A stretch of 64,000 nucleotides of DNA from Saccharospirillum sp. (GTDB lineage Bacteria > Pseudomonadota > Gammaproteobacteria > Pseudomonadales > Natronospirillaceae), in assembly GCA_018402545.1 (NCBI GenBank), contig JAGYIL010000001.1, positions 2,046,001 through 2,110,000 of the forward strand, in the 5' to 3' direction. A model generated the notes under the pieces. That model saw nothing but the letters and a program-made list of their open reading frames with translations, was not told the origin of the DNA and searched no databases. This document shows, piece by piece, positions 38,360-46,716 of this stretch (the first letter of the stretch is position 1; every line of letters starts with the position of its first letter). A program made the translations under genes and the position numbers.

Positions 38360-39619
38360 TTGAACGCCCCCTACCCGGCTCCCACCCCGGTGTTTGATAA
38401 CCTGTCTGAAATGGGCAACCCGTTTCGGGACCGGGTGGAGCCCGGCGATGTTCTCGATAAAGCAGCCCGTATTGAGGCCTCCAAGCTGCAGACCGACTTG
38501 CAGCGATCCACCGAATTTCTATACAGCTATCGTGGTAGCCCGGATACCTTTTCCAGTTATCGCCGGGAAATTGAGCGCTTTGTTCAATGGTGCTGGCTGA
38601 TACAGGGGCTGACGCTGGCCGAAGTGCGGCGTCAGCACATCGAGCAGTTCATCGAGTTTTGCCAGAACCCGCCTCGCCACTGGATCGGTACCAAAAGCGT
38701 CGCCCGGTTTATCAATGCAGGCGGCGAACGCGCCATCAACCCGGAGTGGCGCCCCTTCGTCGCGAAGGTGTCAAAGCGCGATCACAAACTGGGGATCTCC
38801 GCAGACCCCAAAGCCTATGTTCTGAGTCAGGGTGCGCTGCAGGCGATCTTCTCGGTCTTGAGCACCTATTTTAATTATCTGATTCAGGAAGAACACGTTG
38901 AGCTCAACCCTGTCGCCCAGATTCGCCAAAAGGGTAAGTTTCTGCGCAAGCGCCAGGGGGCGCAGGCGATTCGCCGACTGTCGGAAGCCCAGTGGCATGA
39001 GGTGCTCAATGCCATGGATCAGGCCATGCCGGAAGACCCGCCACGCTTCGAACGCGCCCTGTTCATCATGAGCTGCTTGTTTGGCATGTATTTGCGCATA
39101 TCGGAACTGGCCGAATCGGACCGCTGGCAGCCCAGCATGGGCGATTTCCGGCAGGACAGCCAGGGCAACTGGTGGTTTACCACCGTGGGTAAAGGCAACA
39201 AGGAGCGCGATATCTCGGTCTCCGACGCCATGCTGGACGCCTTGCGCCGGTTTCGGGGCTTTCTGGGCATGACGCCGCTGCCATTACCCGGAGAATCGAG
39301 CCCGCTGATCCCGAAAATACGCGGCAAAGGCGGCATCAGCAGCACCCGGCAAATCCGTTTTATTGTACAGGACAGCTTTGATAGGGCTATCGACCGTCTC
39401 AGAGCTCAGGGCGAACCCGAAGAGGCCGATGCCCTGCAGGCGGCCACCGTCCACTGGCTGCGCCACACCGGAATTTCAGAAGACGTAAAAATGCGGCCTC
39501 GTGAGCACGTGCGCGATGACGCAGGCCACGGCTCCAGCGCCATCACCGACCGCTATATCGATGTGGAACGCCAGGCTCGGCACAACTCGGCCCGGGGCAA
39601 GAAAATCAGCCCGGTTTAA
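38360..39619 (+). CDS. Orphan tyrosine recombinase (phage-integrase family)
   Basis: A 419-residue protein with an N-terminal SAM-like DNA-binding domain (about 45-200, DTFSSYRREIERFVQWCW) and a complete catalytic set: Arg246 (YLRISEL), Lys278 (GKGNKERD), His365 and Arg368 (HWLRHTG), His390 (AGHGS) and Tyr399 (DRYID). It is not XerC or XerD by length. No att site, tRNA or cargo genes adjoin it. TTG start with GAGGAGA upstream. It ends four bases inside the convergent gor stop. Its substrate is unknown; it may be a domesticated recombinase. Confidence 0.85.
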   Translation: MNAPYPAPTPVFDNLSEMGNPFRDRVEPGDVLDKAARIEASKLQTDLQRSTEFLYSYRGSPDTFSSYRREIERFVQWCWLIQGLTLAEVRRQHIEQFIEFCQNPPRHWIGTKSVARFINAGGERAINPEWRPFVAKVSKRDHKLGISADPKAYVLSQGALQAIFSVLSTYFNYLIQEEHVELNPVAQIRQKGKFLRKRQGAQAIRRLSEAQWHEVLNAMDQAMPEDPPRFERALFIMSCLFGMYLRISELAESDRWQPSMGDFRQDSQGNWWFTTVGKGNKERDISVSDAMLDALRRFRGFLGMTPLPLPGESSPLIPKIRGKGGISSTRQIRFIVQDSFDRAIDRLRAQGEPEEADALQAATVHWLRHTGISEDVKMRPREHVRDDAGHGSSAITDRYIDVERQARHNSARGKKISPV

Positions 39620-41016
39620 TCGTCTTCACTGTCCCGGCCGATGATTCTGGCCGGAGAGCGCATGGTGACGAATTCTTCTGCCGCCGTTGGGTGAATCCCG
39701 ATGGTGTGGTCGAAATCATCCTTGGTGGCGCCAGCGGTCATCGCTACCGCCAGTCCCTGAATGATCTCGCCGGCACTCTCTCCCACCATGTGGGCACCTA
39801 TCACCTTACGGGAGTCGCAGTCGACCAGCAGCTTCATCAGTGTACGTTCCGGGTTACCGGAGAGGGTGTTTTTCATCGCCTTGAAGTTGGCCTGGTAGAC
39901 TTCGACACGCTCGTAATGCTTTGCTGCCTGAGCTTCTGTCATGCCTACTGTACCAATCGGGGGCTGGCAAAAGACGGCGGTGGGGATGAGATCGTAGTCA
40001 ACGGGCCGGGGATCGGACTCGCCAAACAGATAATCTGCGACGTACATCCCTTCTGCCAGTGCAACCGGCGTCAGTTGGACCCGGCCTATGACGTCACCCA
40101 GCGCGAAAATATGCGGCACGTTGGTCTGGTAATGGTCGTTCACCTCCAGGTGCCCCTTGGGAGCGGCCTCTACTCCAGCCTTGTCGATATCCATACCGTC
40201 TAGCAATGGGCGGCGTCCGATGGCGCTGACGACCAGGTCGGTCTCTCGAGCGCTGCCATCTGACATGGTGACCCTGAACCGGCCTGAATCCAGCGCTTCT
40301 ACCTTGGCGATGTCGCGATTGTAGAGCAACTGAATACCCGCCTGCTCCAGTTCGCTGGAGACGAACTCGCGGATGTCGTCATCGAACCCGCGCAAGACTG
40401 GCTCGCCTCGATACAACAAGTGGGTTTTGGCACCGAGACCATTGAAGATGCCGGCAAACTCGACCGCAATATAGCCCCCGCCGATGACGATCACGTCCTT
40501 GGGAAAAGTCTCCAGATAGAAGACTTCATTGGAACTGATAATGTGTTCGGCACCTTCGACATCCGGCATGACCGGCCAGCTGCCGGTTGCGATCAAAATA
40601 TTGGCAGCACTGATTTCGCGGTCGTCGACCGCTACCCTGTGGTCATCGATGAAACGACCATGACCGTGGATGATGTCTACCCCGGCGCGGCTCAACAAAC
40701 CATCATAAACCCCATTTAACCGTTTGATTTCATTGGTTTTATTGTCTCTCAAGCGAGTCCATTCAAAGTCCGGTTTTTTATCTACCGTGTAGCCGAAACC
40801 AGCCGAATCCTTAAATGCCTGAGAGAATTCAGAGGCATAGACAAAGAGTTTCTTCGGCACACAGCCGACGTTAACGCAGGTTCCACCCAGGTAACGGGAT
40901 TCAATAATGGCGACTCTCGCGCCTTTTGTGGCCGCCATGCGCGCCGCCCGCACACCGCCGGAGCCGGCGCCAATAACAACGAGGTCGTAATCGTAAGATG
41001 GATTGGTCATAGTCAT
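39616..41016 (-). CDS. gorA: Glutathione-disulfide reductase
   Basis: A 466-residue flavoenzyme that keeps glutathione reduced with NADPH. FAD fold VVIGAGSGGVRAARMA (about 13-28), redox disulfide GGTCVNVGCVPKK (about 44-56), NADPH fold VIGGGYIAVEFAGIF (about 178-192), and C-terminal IGIHPTAAEEFVTM with the active-site His-Glu. ATG at 41016; a second ATG two codons later is possible. It contains one CTACACGGTAG copy (40782). The convergent recombinase gene overlaps its end by four bases. Confidence 0.95.
   Translation of the reverse strand: MTMTNPSYDYDLVVIGAGSGGVRAARMAATKGARVAIIESRYLGGTCVNVGCVPKKLFVYASEFSQAFKDSAGFGYTVDKKPDFEWTRLRDNKTNEIKRLNGVYDGLLSRAGVDIIHGHGRFIDDHRVAVDDREISAANILIATGSWPVMPDVEGAEHIISSNEVFYLETFPKDVIVIGGGYIAVEFAGIFNGLGAKTHLLYRGEPVLRGFDDDIREFVSSELEQAGIQLLYNRDIAKVEALDSGRFRVTMSDGSARETDLVVSAIGRRPLLDGMDIDKAGVEAAPKGHLEVNDHYQTNVPHIFALGDVIGRVQLTPVALAEGMYVADYLFGESDPRPVDYDLIPTAVFCQPPIGTVGMTEAQAAKHYERVEVYQANFKAMKNTLSGNPERTLMKLLVDCDSRKVIGAHMVGESAGEIIQGLAVAMTAGATKDDFDHTIGIHPTAAEEFVTMRSPARIIGRDSEDD
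40782..40792 (-). repeat. CTACACGGTAG near-palindrome, copy 4
   Basis: Fourth copy, written CTACCGTGTAG on the plus strand, inside gorA (YTVDKK codons). Confidence 0.5.
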
Positions 41017-41033
41017 TCCCGGTTAAAACGTGA

Positions 41034-41058
41034 AAAACCCCGGCTAAACCGGGGTTTC
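41034..41058 (-). terminator. Terminator downstream of the GNAT gene
   Basis: On the minus strand AAACCCCGG and CCGGGGTTT form a perfect stem around TTTAG, followed by further T residues. It lies about 80 bases past the GNAT stop and 20 bases before the gorA start, insulating the two. Confidence 0.8.
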
Positions 41059-41079
41059 TAGAATAATGAGCGGCAAGCA

Positions 41080-41110
41080 GCGAGCTGCAAGTTCTTAACT
41101 TAAAGCTCGC
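41080..41110. repeat. REP-like hairpin in the GNAT gene 3' region
   Basis: GCGAGCT (41080-41086) pairs with AGCTCGC (41104-41110); inside, AAGTT pairs with AACTT around CTT. The flank to 41135 repeats AGCT-containing units. It resembles a REP-type palindrome and was not seen elsewhere in the window. Confidence 0.5.
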
Positions 41111-41137
41111 AGCTCGAAGCTAACAGCTCTAAAGCCT

Positions 41138-41794
41138 TCAGGCTGCTTGTTCTACGTAATTGGGGTTGGCTCTGAACAGTACAACCTCAGTGAGGTCGTT
41201 GCCCATTTTGATGTCGGCGAAACGCTCGTAGCCGAGGCTTTCATAGAAGGTCAGGTAGCGGTTGTTGCCAGTATCGAGAAATACACCGATAGACTGGGCA
41301 TCGTCACTGACCTGTTGATGCACGGTTTCCATTAGCAGGCGCCCGAGGCCCTGCTTCTGAAATTCGGGGTGGATACCGATAAGGCTGACGGTGCGATGCG
41401 CCTTGTTGGGCAAGCTGCTCTGAACGTCGTTGAAATACTGGATGTACCGGCGGGTTCCTTCAAACCCGGCGGTCAGGGTCATTTTCAGGCGCCAGAGGAA
41501 CTGACGGGATATGTCCATCTTCAGCTCAACGTCACTGACGAAGGCCACGCCAAGAACCCGGCGATCCTGCTTGTGAACAACGCCCAGAACCGATTCGCCC
41601 CGCTCAAAATGGAGGCGAATCAGCTCCCGTATGGTGGCTCTGATTCGTTGCTTGTAACCCGGGCGACTGCTGTCGAGCAGATACTTGAAGGTGGGTTCGT
41701 CTTTGTAGGAATGGTACAACAGCGACCGAGCCTGGCGACTGCAGCGCTCATCCAGTGCCATGACTTCAACGTCGTTTAGATCAATAGTCGCCAT
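41138..41794 (-). CDS. GNAT-family N-acetyltransferase
   Basis: A 218-residue protein with the GNAT fold. Motif A is SLIGIHPEFQKQGLGRLLMETV (about 141-162), the Q/R-x-x-G-x-G/A loop that binds acetyl-CoA. The motif B region is FLDTGNNRYLTFYESLGYE. The N-terminal half (SLLYHSYKDEPTFKYLLD) is typical of acetyltransferases annotated only as GNAT. The substrate is unknown. It has its own terminator and is separate from gspM upstream by 104 bases. Confidence 0.82.
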   Translation of the reverse strand: MATIDLNDVEVMALDERCSRQARSLLYHSYKDEPTFKYLLDSSRPGYKQRIRATIRELIRLHFERGESVLGVVHKQDRRVLGVAFVSDVELKMDISRQFLWRLKMTLTAGFEGTRRYIQYFNDVQSSLPNKAHRTVSLIGIHPEFQKQGLGRLLMETVHQQVSDDAQSIGVFLDTGNNRYLTFYESLGYERFADIKMGNDLTEVVLFRANPNYVEQAA

Positions 41795-41898
41795 ACGGAC
41801 TCCATACCCTCTGAGTTGTTATGCTTTTATTGTTGGCCATTGTAATGGCTACCGTCAGGTATCTTGCCAGCATTTAGTCGACGATGAAATGATCCAGA

Positions 41899-42396
41899 TC
41901 AGCGACTGAAACTGGCCTGTACCGAGACCTGGCCTGCCCGGTCAGTCGCCTCAAGCGTAAGCTGCGGTGCTTCAATGCCCCTGGCTTCCAGGGCGCCTAG
42001 CCAGCGCATCAGGTTGGTAAAGCGCACGCTGTCGACTCGAACCCGGATCTGTTCGCCGTCCGGTTCAAAACTCTGGATAACCACACCGAAGCGGTTCGCC
42101 TGATTGCGCACCTCGGCATTCAGAGACCCCCCTGCCGCCGGCCCCTGAGCACTGCTTCCCGCAGACGCCATGGCCAGCGGTGCCCGATCGACCAGTTGCC
42201 GGAAGGTTTCTTCAGCGGCTCTCAGGTCTGACCGGGTCGACTCGCGCCAGTTCAGGGTTGGGTTGATGATGCCGAACCAGAGCACCAGTAAGGCGCCGGT
42301 AACCAGCAACACAGACAAGGCGCGACGATCACGTGTGGGCAGGCCTTGCCAGCGCATGGCCAGGGGTTCAAATAGGGTTGTTGCCTGAAGCGTCAT
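41899..42396 (-). CDS. gspM: Type II secretion system protein GspM
   Basis: A 165-residue inner-membrane protein with one helix near residues 25-45 (ALSVLLVTGALLVLWFGI) and a periplasmic ferredoxin-like domain. GspM forms the inner-membrane platform with GspL and GspF. Its start overlaps the gspL stop by four bases. It is the last gene of the gsp cluster. Confidence 0.88.
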   Translation of the reverse strand: MTLQATTLFEPLAMRWQGLPTRDRRALSVLLVTGALLVLWFGIINPTLNWRESTRSDLRAAEETFRQLVDRAPLAMASAGSSAQGPAAGGSLNAEVRNQANRFGVVIQSFEPDGEQIRVRVDSVRFTNLMRWLGALEARGIEAPQLTLEATDRAGQVSVQASFSR

Positions 42397-43652
42397 GATT
42401 GTACCTCCCGAGTGGCACGGTAGCGGCCACGTACCGCATCCCGATCCTGACTGGCTGAATATTCTACTTGGTAGCCAGCTTGCTCGAGGCGACGTTTCAA
42501 CTGTTCAAATTCACCAAAGGCATCGGATTCAGCGTCGCTATTACGGATTATAGTAAACAGCATTTCCCGCCGACTGGCCTGATAGCGAAAATCTTCCAGT
42601 AGCAGGCCGGAATCGAGTGTACCGAGGGCATCCATGGCGGCAAGTACCGACCCGCCGCTGGCGTCATCGGGCTGCTGCATGGCTTGAATCCGGTTGTCCA
42701 GCTCACGCACCATCAGCGGCTGCTGGATACGCTTGTTCTGCCCGAAGACTTGTTTGAACACGGTTTCACTGGCTGTCCAGGTCGAAGCGGCTTCGGCTTT
42801 GTCCTGCCAGCCCTGGCTGATGGTCAGGCCGGTCCAGACGGCCAGGGCAAACCCGGCAGCAAGCGCCGTTGGTACCCAGTAGGCACTGTGACTGCTGGAT
42901 TTACGCAGCGCGAACGGTCCGGTCATCAGGTTTCCCTGATAGCGGCTATCGGCAACGGTTTCATCCCATTCCGGCAAGTCGGTTTCTGGCTTAACCTGCC
43001 AGTTGACGTCATCGCCCGCGGCTTCGAGCTCTGTTTTCAGGGTGCGCCCGAGGTCGTCGGCGCTGCGGCTGGTCAGGGTGATTTGCAAGGCGGTCTCATC
43101 CAGCCCCTGGCTGCGCTTCCATAATTCAAACCACTGCGAGAAACCATTGGGGTGGATCTGGTGTAATTCCCAACCGGCGCGGCAAAGTACCCGGCCTGGG
43201 GTAACGTCGATGCTGACATCCTGAGTTTCCGGCTTGCTAACCTGGCAATAGCCGGCATCGAAGGCCTGTACCAGCGTAAAGCCGCCTTCTGCCAGCGTCT
43301 CTTGCAGCTCGCGCAGACGCTGGGTTTCAATCACTACCACGGGCAGGCTGCCCTGGTTGGGTCTGGCCAGCGGAACGATGTGCAAGCTGTCGATATCCTG
43401 AGCCAGCTGCTCTTCGGCGGCGAAGCGCAACACGGCTTCGGGAATTCGCCGCGCGCCACCGGGAACCGATACTTGCAGCGCGGTAAAGCCCTGATGCGGC
43501 AGGTACACCCGGGTAGTGACCGCATCGAGGTTCAGATTCTGACGCTCCAGTTGCACGTCGTCCCAACGGCCTTCATGAACCTCGGTAGAATCAGACCAGC
43601 GCCAGCGCAGGCGGGTGGGGTCTTGCCAGAAAATCGAAATCTGCACGTTCAT
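42393..43652 (-). CDS. gspL: Type II secretion system protein GspL
   Basis: A 419-residue protein with a cytoplasmic actin-like domain (about 1-240), one membrane helix (SAYWVPTALAAGFALAVWTGL) and a periplasmic ferredoxin-like domain. It links the ATPase GspE to the platform. The frame is open to 43763, but MNVQISIFWQ at 43652 follows AGGAG and fits the family start. Confidence 0.88.
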   Translation of the reverse strand: MNVQISIFWQDPTRLRWRWSDSTEVHEGRWDDVQLERQNLNLDAVTTRVYLPHQGFTALQVSVPGGARRIPEAVLRFAAEEQLAQDIDSLHIVPLARPNQGSLPVVVIETQRLRELQETLAEGGFTLVQAFDAGYCQVSKPETQDVSIDVTPGRVLCRAGWELHQIHPNGFSQWFELWKRSQGLDETALQITLTSRSADDLGRTLKTELEAAGDDVNWQVKPETDLPEWDETVADSRYQGNLMTGPFALRKSSSHSAYWVPTALAAGFALAVWTGLTISQGWQDKAEAASTWTASETVFKQVFGQNKRIQQPLMVRELDNRIQAMQQPDDASGGSVLAAMDALGTLDSGLLLEDFRYQASRREMLFTIIRNSDAESDAFGEFEQLKRRLEQAGYQVEYSASQDRDAVRGRYRATREVQS

Positions 43653-43668
43653 GAATACTCCTGCGCAA

Positions 43669-44628
43669 TCATAGGGGGTCGTCCTTGGTGGTATCGCCCG
43701 GTGTCCGGTTGGCTTCAGTGCTGGCCTGGGATCGGAGCACAACATGCGTTGTGTCGTCGTCACGCAATAGCTGACTGCTCTGGGTCAGGGTTCGGCCATC
43801 GAGCGTGACTTCCGCAAATAAAGTAAACCAGTCGGACGCAACGGTCAGCTTGTCGTTTAACAGGGGGACCGGCTGTTCGTCTTCCTCTACCTGAAACACG
43901 GCCTGATTCAACAGATCATCAACCGATTCATAGGGTTCTTCAATTCGTTCCTGAACAAAGGAATCGACATCGCCTTCACTGAGATAAGGGGCAATGGTCA
44001 TCAGTACCTCGGCCGGAGCCGTGTTGATGTTCAGCTCGGTCTGCGGTGGCAAGGCTGCCACAAAAGGCTGCAAAACAGCCAGCACGTCCCGGTCTACCGA
44101 TTTTAGCAACAGCAGCTCACTGGTGTCCGCCATTGGCTGAAAAGAGGGTGTATAGGGCGGCTCCTGGTCGCTGTAGTTGAATTCGGCGCCACTGTCCGAA
44201 TCGAACCAGTCGCTCAGTTCGTCGGCCATGTTTTCGTCGAGCCCCAGGGTTAACAGCAGCCGCTTTAATCCCGTCTGCGCGCCTTCTGGGTTGGGGGCTC
44301 CAGGGTGTAGTGAATTCAGGTTAAACCGGCCCTGCAAATCGTTCATTTCGAGGGAGATCACCCCCTGCTCCACCGGAAACGAGACGGCTGGCCGATTCCA
44401 GAGTTCGCCCAGATGATCGGTTTCATTGTCTTGCCGGTCCAGTGCCAGCCCGACCCGGGCGATGTCTTCCGCACTGTCGATATAAGCCTGAGCCTGGCTC
44501 AGAAACAGTGACTGATAGGCCCGTTCTATCTGAATCTTTTGCTCATACTGCAGGCGAGCAACGATGATCGCCAACATGGCGAACACCAGTAACACTTGAA
44601 TCAGGGCAAAGCCGCGCTCAGTCTGCAT
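43669..44628 (-). CDS. gspK: Type II secretion minor pseudopilin GspK
   Basis: A 319-residue minor pseudopilin, the large one of the tip. Prepilin leader MQTERGFALIQVLLVFAML with cleavage after Gly6; the large alpha domain carries the expected GRFNLNSLHP segment. The start at 44628 puts the leader at the N-terminus; the frame extends to 44805 inside gspJ. It overlaps the gspJ stop by 11 bases. GspK caps the pseudopilus and is processed by a prepilin peptidase encoded elsewhere. Confidence 0.9.
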   Translation of the reverse strand: MQTERGFALIQVLLVFAMLAIIVARLQYEQKIQIERAYQSLFLSQAQAYIDSAEDIARVGLALDRQDNETDHLGELWNRPAVSFPVEQGVISLEMNDLQGRFNLNSLHPGAPNPEGAQTGLKRLLLTLGLDENMADELSDWFDSDSGAEFNYSDQEPPYTPSFQPMADTSELLLLKSVDRDVLAVLQPFVAALPPQTELNINTAPAEVLMTIAPYLSEGDVDSFVQERIEEPYESVDDLLNQAVFQVEEDEQPVPLLNDKLTVASDWFTLFAEVTLDGRTLTQSSQLLRDDDTTHVVLRSQASTEANRTPGDTTKDDPL

Positions 44629-45334
44629 TGGCGGTCTCCGATACCCGGTAACTCTGGGGTACCCTGACCAGTCGACGGATCGCATCGTCCTGCCCGGTCT
44701 GAAGTTCAAATTGCACGGCCAGTAAACGAGGTACGGTATCCGGATCCAGAAGCCCTTCGGGTGGCCAGGTATCCTGCCAGTTTTGCTCCCCGTTGATCTC
44801 AGCAAGAAATTGCCATTGCAACGATTGCACCGGCCGCATCAGCATCTGGTGTTGCCATTCAAGGCGACCGTCGTCATCCAGATGCTGGCGTTGGCTGCGT
44901 ATCAGGCAATAGTGGCGTTCGCGGGTCTGACCTTGCAGAGTGTCATCTGTATTGGGGCACAGTTCACTGCCCTGCTCCGCCAGCTGATAGCTGATGCGCT
45001 GCAGGGTTGACCGTTCCGTTTCCACAAAACGGCTCAGTGCCCAGCCGTTACGGGTTAAGTAGAGTGCATCCAGATCAAGCAGCATGGCATCCTGGTAGTC
45101 GCCAAAAGGATCCCGGACCAGGCGATCCGGCGACCACTGGTGCAAATCTGTCACCAGAGTGCGAACCACGCGGGTCAGTTGTGAATAGTATTCGTTCTGG
45201 ACGACCAGGGTATCCTGTGTCTGACGTGATGCCTGCACAAGATAAAAGGTACCAACGGCCAGAATGGCCGAAATGGCCATGGCGATGATCAGTTCAATCA
45301 GAGTAAAACCGGAATGCTGGACTGGTGCCGTCAC
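44618..45334 (-). CDS. gspJ: Type II secretion minor pseudopilin GspJ
   Basis: A 238-residue minor pseudopilin with the leader HSGFTLIELIIAMAISAILA (cleavage after Gly9) and a soluble beta domain. Works with GspI and GspK at the pseudopilus tip. Start overlaps the gspI stop by four bases. Confidence 0.9.
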   Translation of the reverse strand: MTAPVQHSGFTLIELIIAMAISAILAVGTFYLVQASRQTQDTLVVQNEYYSQLTRVVRTLVTDLHQWSPDRLVRDPFGDYQDAMLLDLDALYLTRNGWALSRFVETERSTLQRISYQLAEQGSELCPNTDDTLQGQTRERHYCLIRSQRQHLDDDGRLEWQHQMLMRPVQSLQWQFLAEINGEQNWQDTWPPEGLLDPDTVPRLLAVQFELQTGQDDAIRRLVRVPQSYRVSETANAD

Positions 45335-45705
45335 GGGGTCGCTCCCAGCACCGCAATCAGGGCATCAACGGATGCATCACTGTCCGGCGGAAAGGCGCGC
45401 AGCTCAACCCGGCGTAAAAAAGGACCCAGTAATTCCATTTCAACGGCCGTCACCGTTACTTCAACGCGCCAGGTCTGGTCATTGAAACTGACTTGTTCGG
45501 TTTGAGTACCCGGGTCGGGCAACCCGCTCATGCGTAATTGGCTGAGCACGGTGTCGTTTACCCAGCGTGCCTGAGTTTGTTCCTGAATCTGCCGGGCGGA
45601 CATCAGGTTCTGGGTATTGGCCAGGGAAACGGCCCCGGCCATCACTGCAAAAATAGCCAGCGCGACCATGACTTCGATCAGCGTAAAACCGCGTTCAGCG
45701 TTCAT
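45331..45705 (-). CDS. gspI: Type II secretion minor pseudopilin GspI
   Basis: A 124-residue minor pseudopilin starting MNAERGFTLIEVMVALAIFA (cleavage after Gly6), the smallest of the set as usual. The longer frame to 45735 is not supported because the leader motif must be near the N-terminus. It overlaps gspH by 11 bases. Confidence 0.9.
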   Translation of the reverse strand: MNAERGFTLIEVMVALAIFAVMAGAVSLANTQNLMSARQIQEQTQARWVNDTVLSQLRMSGLPDPGTQTEQVSFNDQTWRVEVTVTAVEMELLGPFLRRVELRAFPPDSDASVDALIAVLGATP

Positions 45706-46258
45706 CGCGCAGCACCTCGGGCCGGTTAAACCCATCGGCCCTTACCCGAACCTCGTCGTTAATACTGCTGGTCAGGCTCAGCGTCAGATCATAAGCCGGG
45801 GTATAGTCTTCAGAGGGCAGCAGGATAACGTGCGGCTCCAGCGCAAACTGCTCGGTTGGCAGCGCCTGATTCAGTTCAATCCACTGGTTTTCGAGCGTCA
45901 GGCCCAATTGGATATCCTCTGAAACGCCCCACACTTTCTCGTCTTCGTACAACGACCAGACAATCTCCGGTTCTCTGAGCATCTCGTCGCCTTCACGCCA
46001 TTCCAGCTGATAAACACCATCCTGAACAAAGATCAGGCCGCGCTCACGGTTACTCAGCAATACCTGGTCCTGAATACGTTCCATTCGGTAGGCGTATTGA
46101 CCGGCAGCTTGCTCCAGTTCCTGAACCGGGTCGTTGCCGGTTACCGCCAGTCTAACCGCGCCCGCCGCTATGCCGATGATGACAATCACCACCATCAGTT
46201 CGAGCAGCGAGAAACCCCGGGTTCGCTGGCTGCTGTGTGAGCGACGGATGGGTTTCAT
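45695..46258 (-). CDS. gspH: Type II secretion minor pseudopilin GspH
   Basis: A 187-residue minor pseudopilin with leader RTRGFSLLELMVVIVIIG (cleavage after Gly15) and a beta-rich C-terminus. Start overlaps the gspG stop by four bases. Identified mainly by order (G-H-I-J-K) and leader. Confidence 0.88.
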   Translation of the reverse strand: MKPIRRSHSSQRTRGFSLLELMVVIVIIGIAAGAVRLAVTGNDPVQELEQAAGQYAYRMERIQDQVLLSNRERGLIFVQDGVYQLEWREGDEMLREPEIVWSLYEDEKVWGVSEDIQLGLTLENQWIELNQALPTEQFALEPHVILLPSEDYTPAYDLTLSLTSSINDEVRVRADGFNRPEVLRDER

Positions 46259-46710
46259 TCCGTATCGTTGGACGAAATATCCTGGTTCAGATCGTCGCCG
46301 CCTGGCTGCCCGTCTGCCCCGTAGGAAATTACCTCGAAGTTATTGTTGTTGTCGTTGATGTAAGCGTACTCACTGCCCCAGGGATCCGTTGGCGTCTGAC
46401 GCAAATAGGGCCCGCGCCAGTTGCGGGGTTCCGGATTCCCGGATGGCTTGGTGACCAGCGCTTCGAGCCCCTGGTCGGTCGACGGATAGTGCGAATTGTG
46501 CAGACGGTAGGTCTCAAGGGCGTTCTCGATGGTCTTGATGTCCGTTTTGGCACCAGTGACCCGGGCTTCGTCGCCCCGGCCGGTTACATTGGGGACGACA
46601 AGGCCAAACAGGACGCCGAGAATAACCAGCACCACCATCAGTTCGATCAGCGTAAAGCCCTGTTGGTTCACCGGGCCCTGTTTGTGTGTATTCGGTTTGC
46701 GTTTCATCAT
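46255..46710 (-). CDS. gspG: Type II secretion major pseudopilin GspG
   Basis: A 151-residue major pseudopilin. Leader with cleavage after Gly18 (NQQGFTLIELMVVLVILG). The mature domain has YRLHNSHYPSTDQGLEALV, NWRGPYLRQTPTDPWGSEY and the Ca-site loop, all diagnostic of GspG. A 17-residue pre-cleavage leader is longer than usual. It is six bases after gspF. Confidence 0.95.
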   Translation of the reverse strand: MMKRKPNTHKQGPVNQQGFTLIELMVVLVILGVLFGLVVPNVTGRGDEARVTGAKTDIKTIENALETYRLHNSHYPSTDQGLEALVTKPSGNPEPRNWRGPYLRQTPTDPWGSEYAYINDNNNNFEVISYGADGQPGGDDLNQDISSNDTE

Positions 46711-46716
46711 TGTGTC

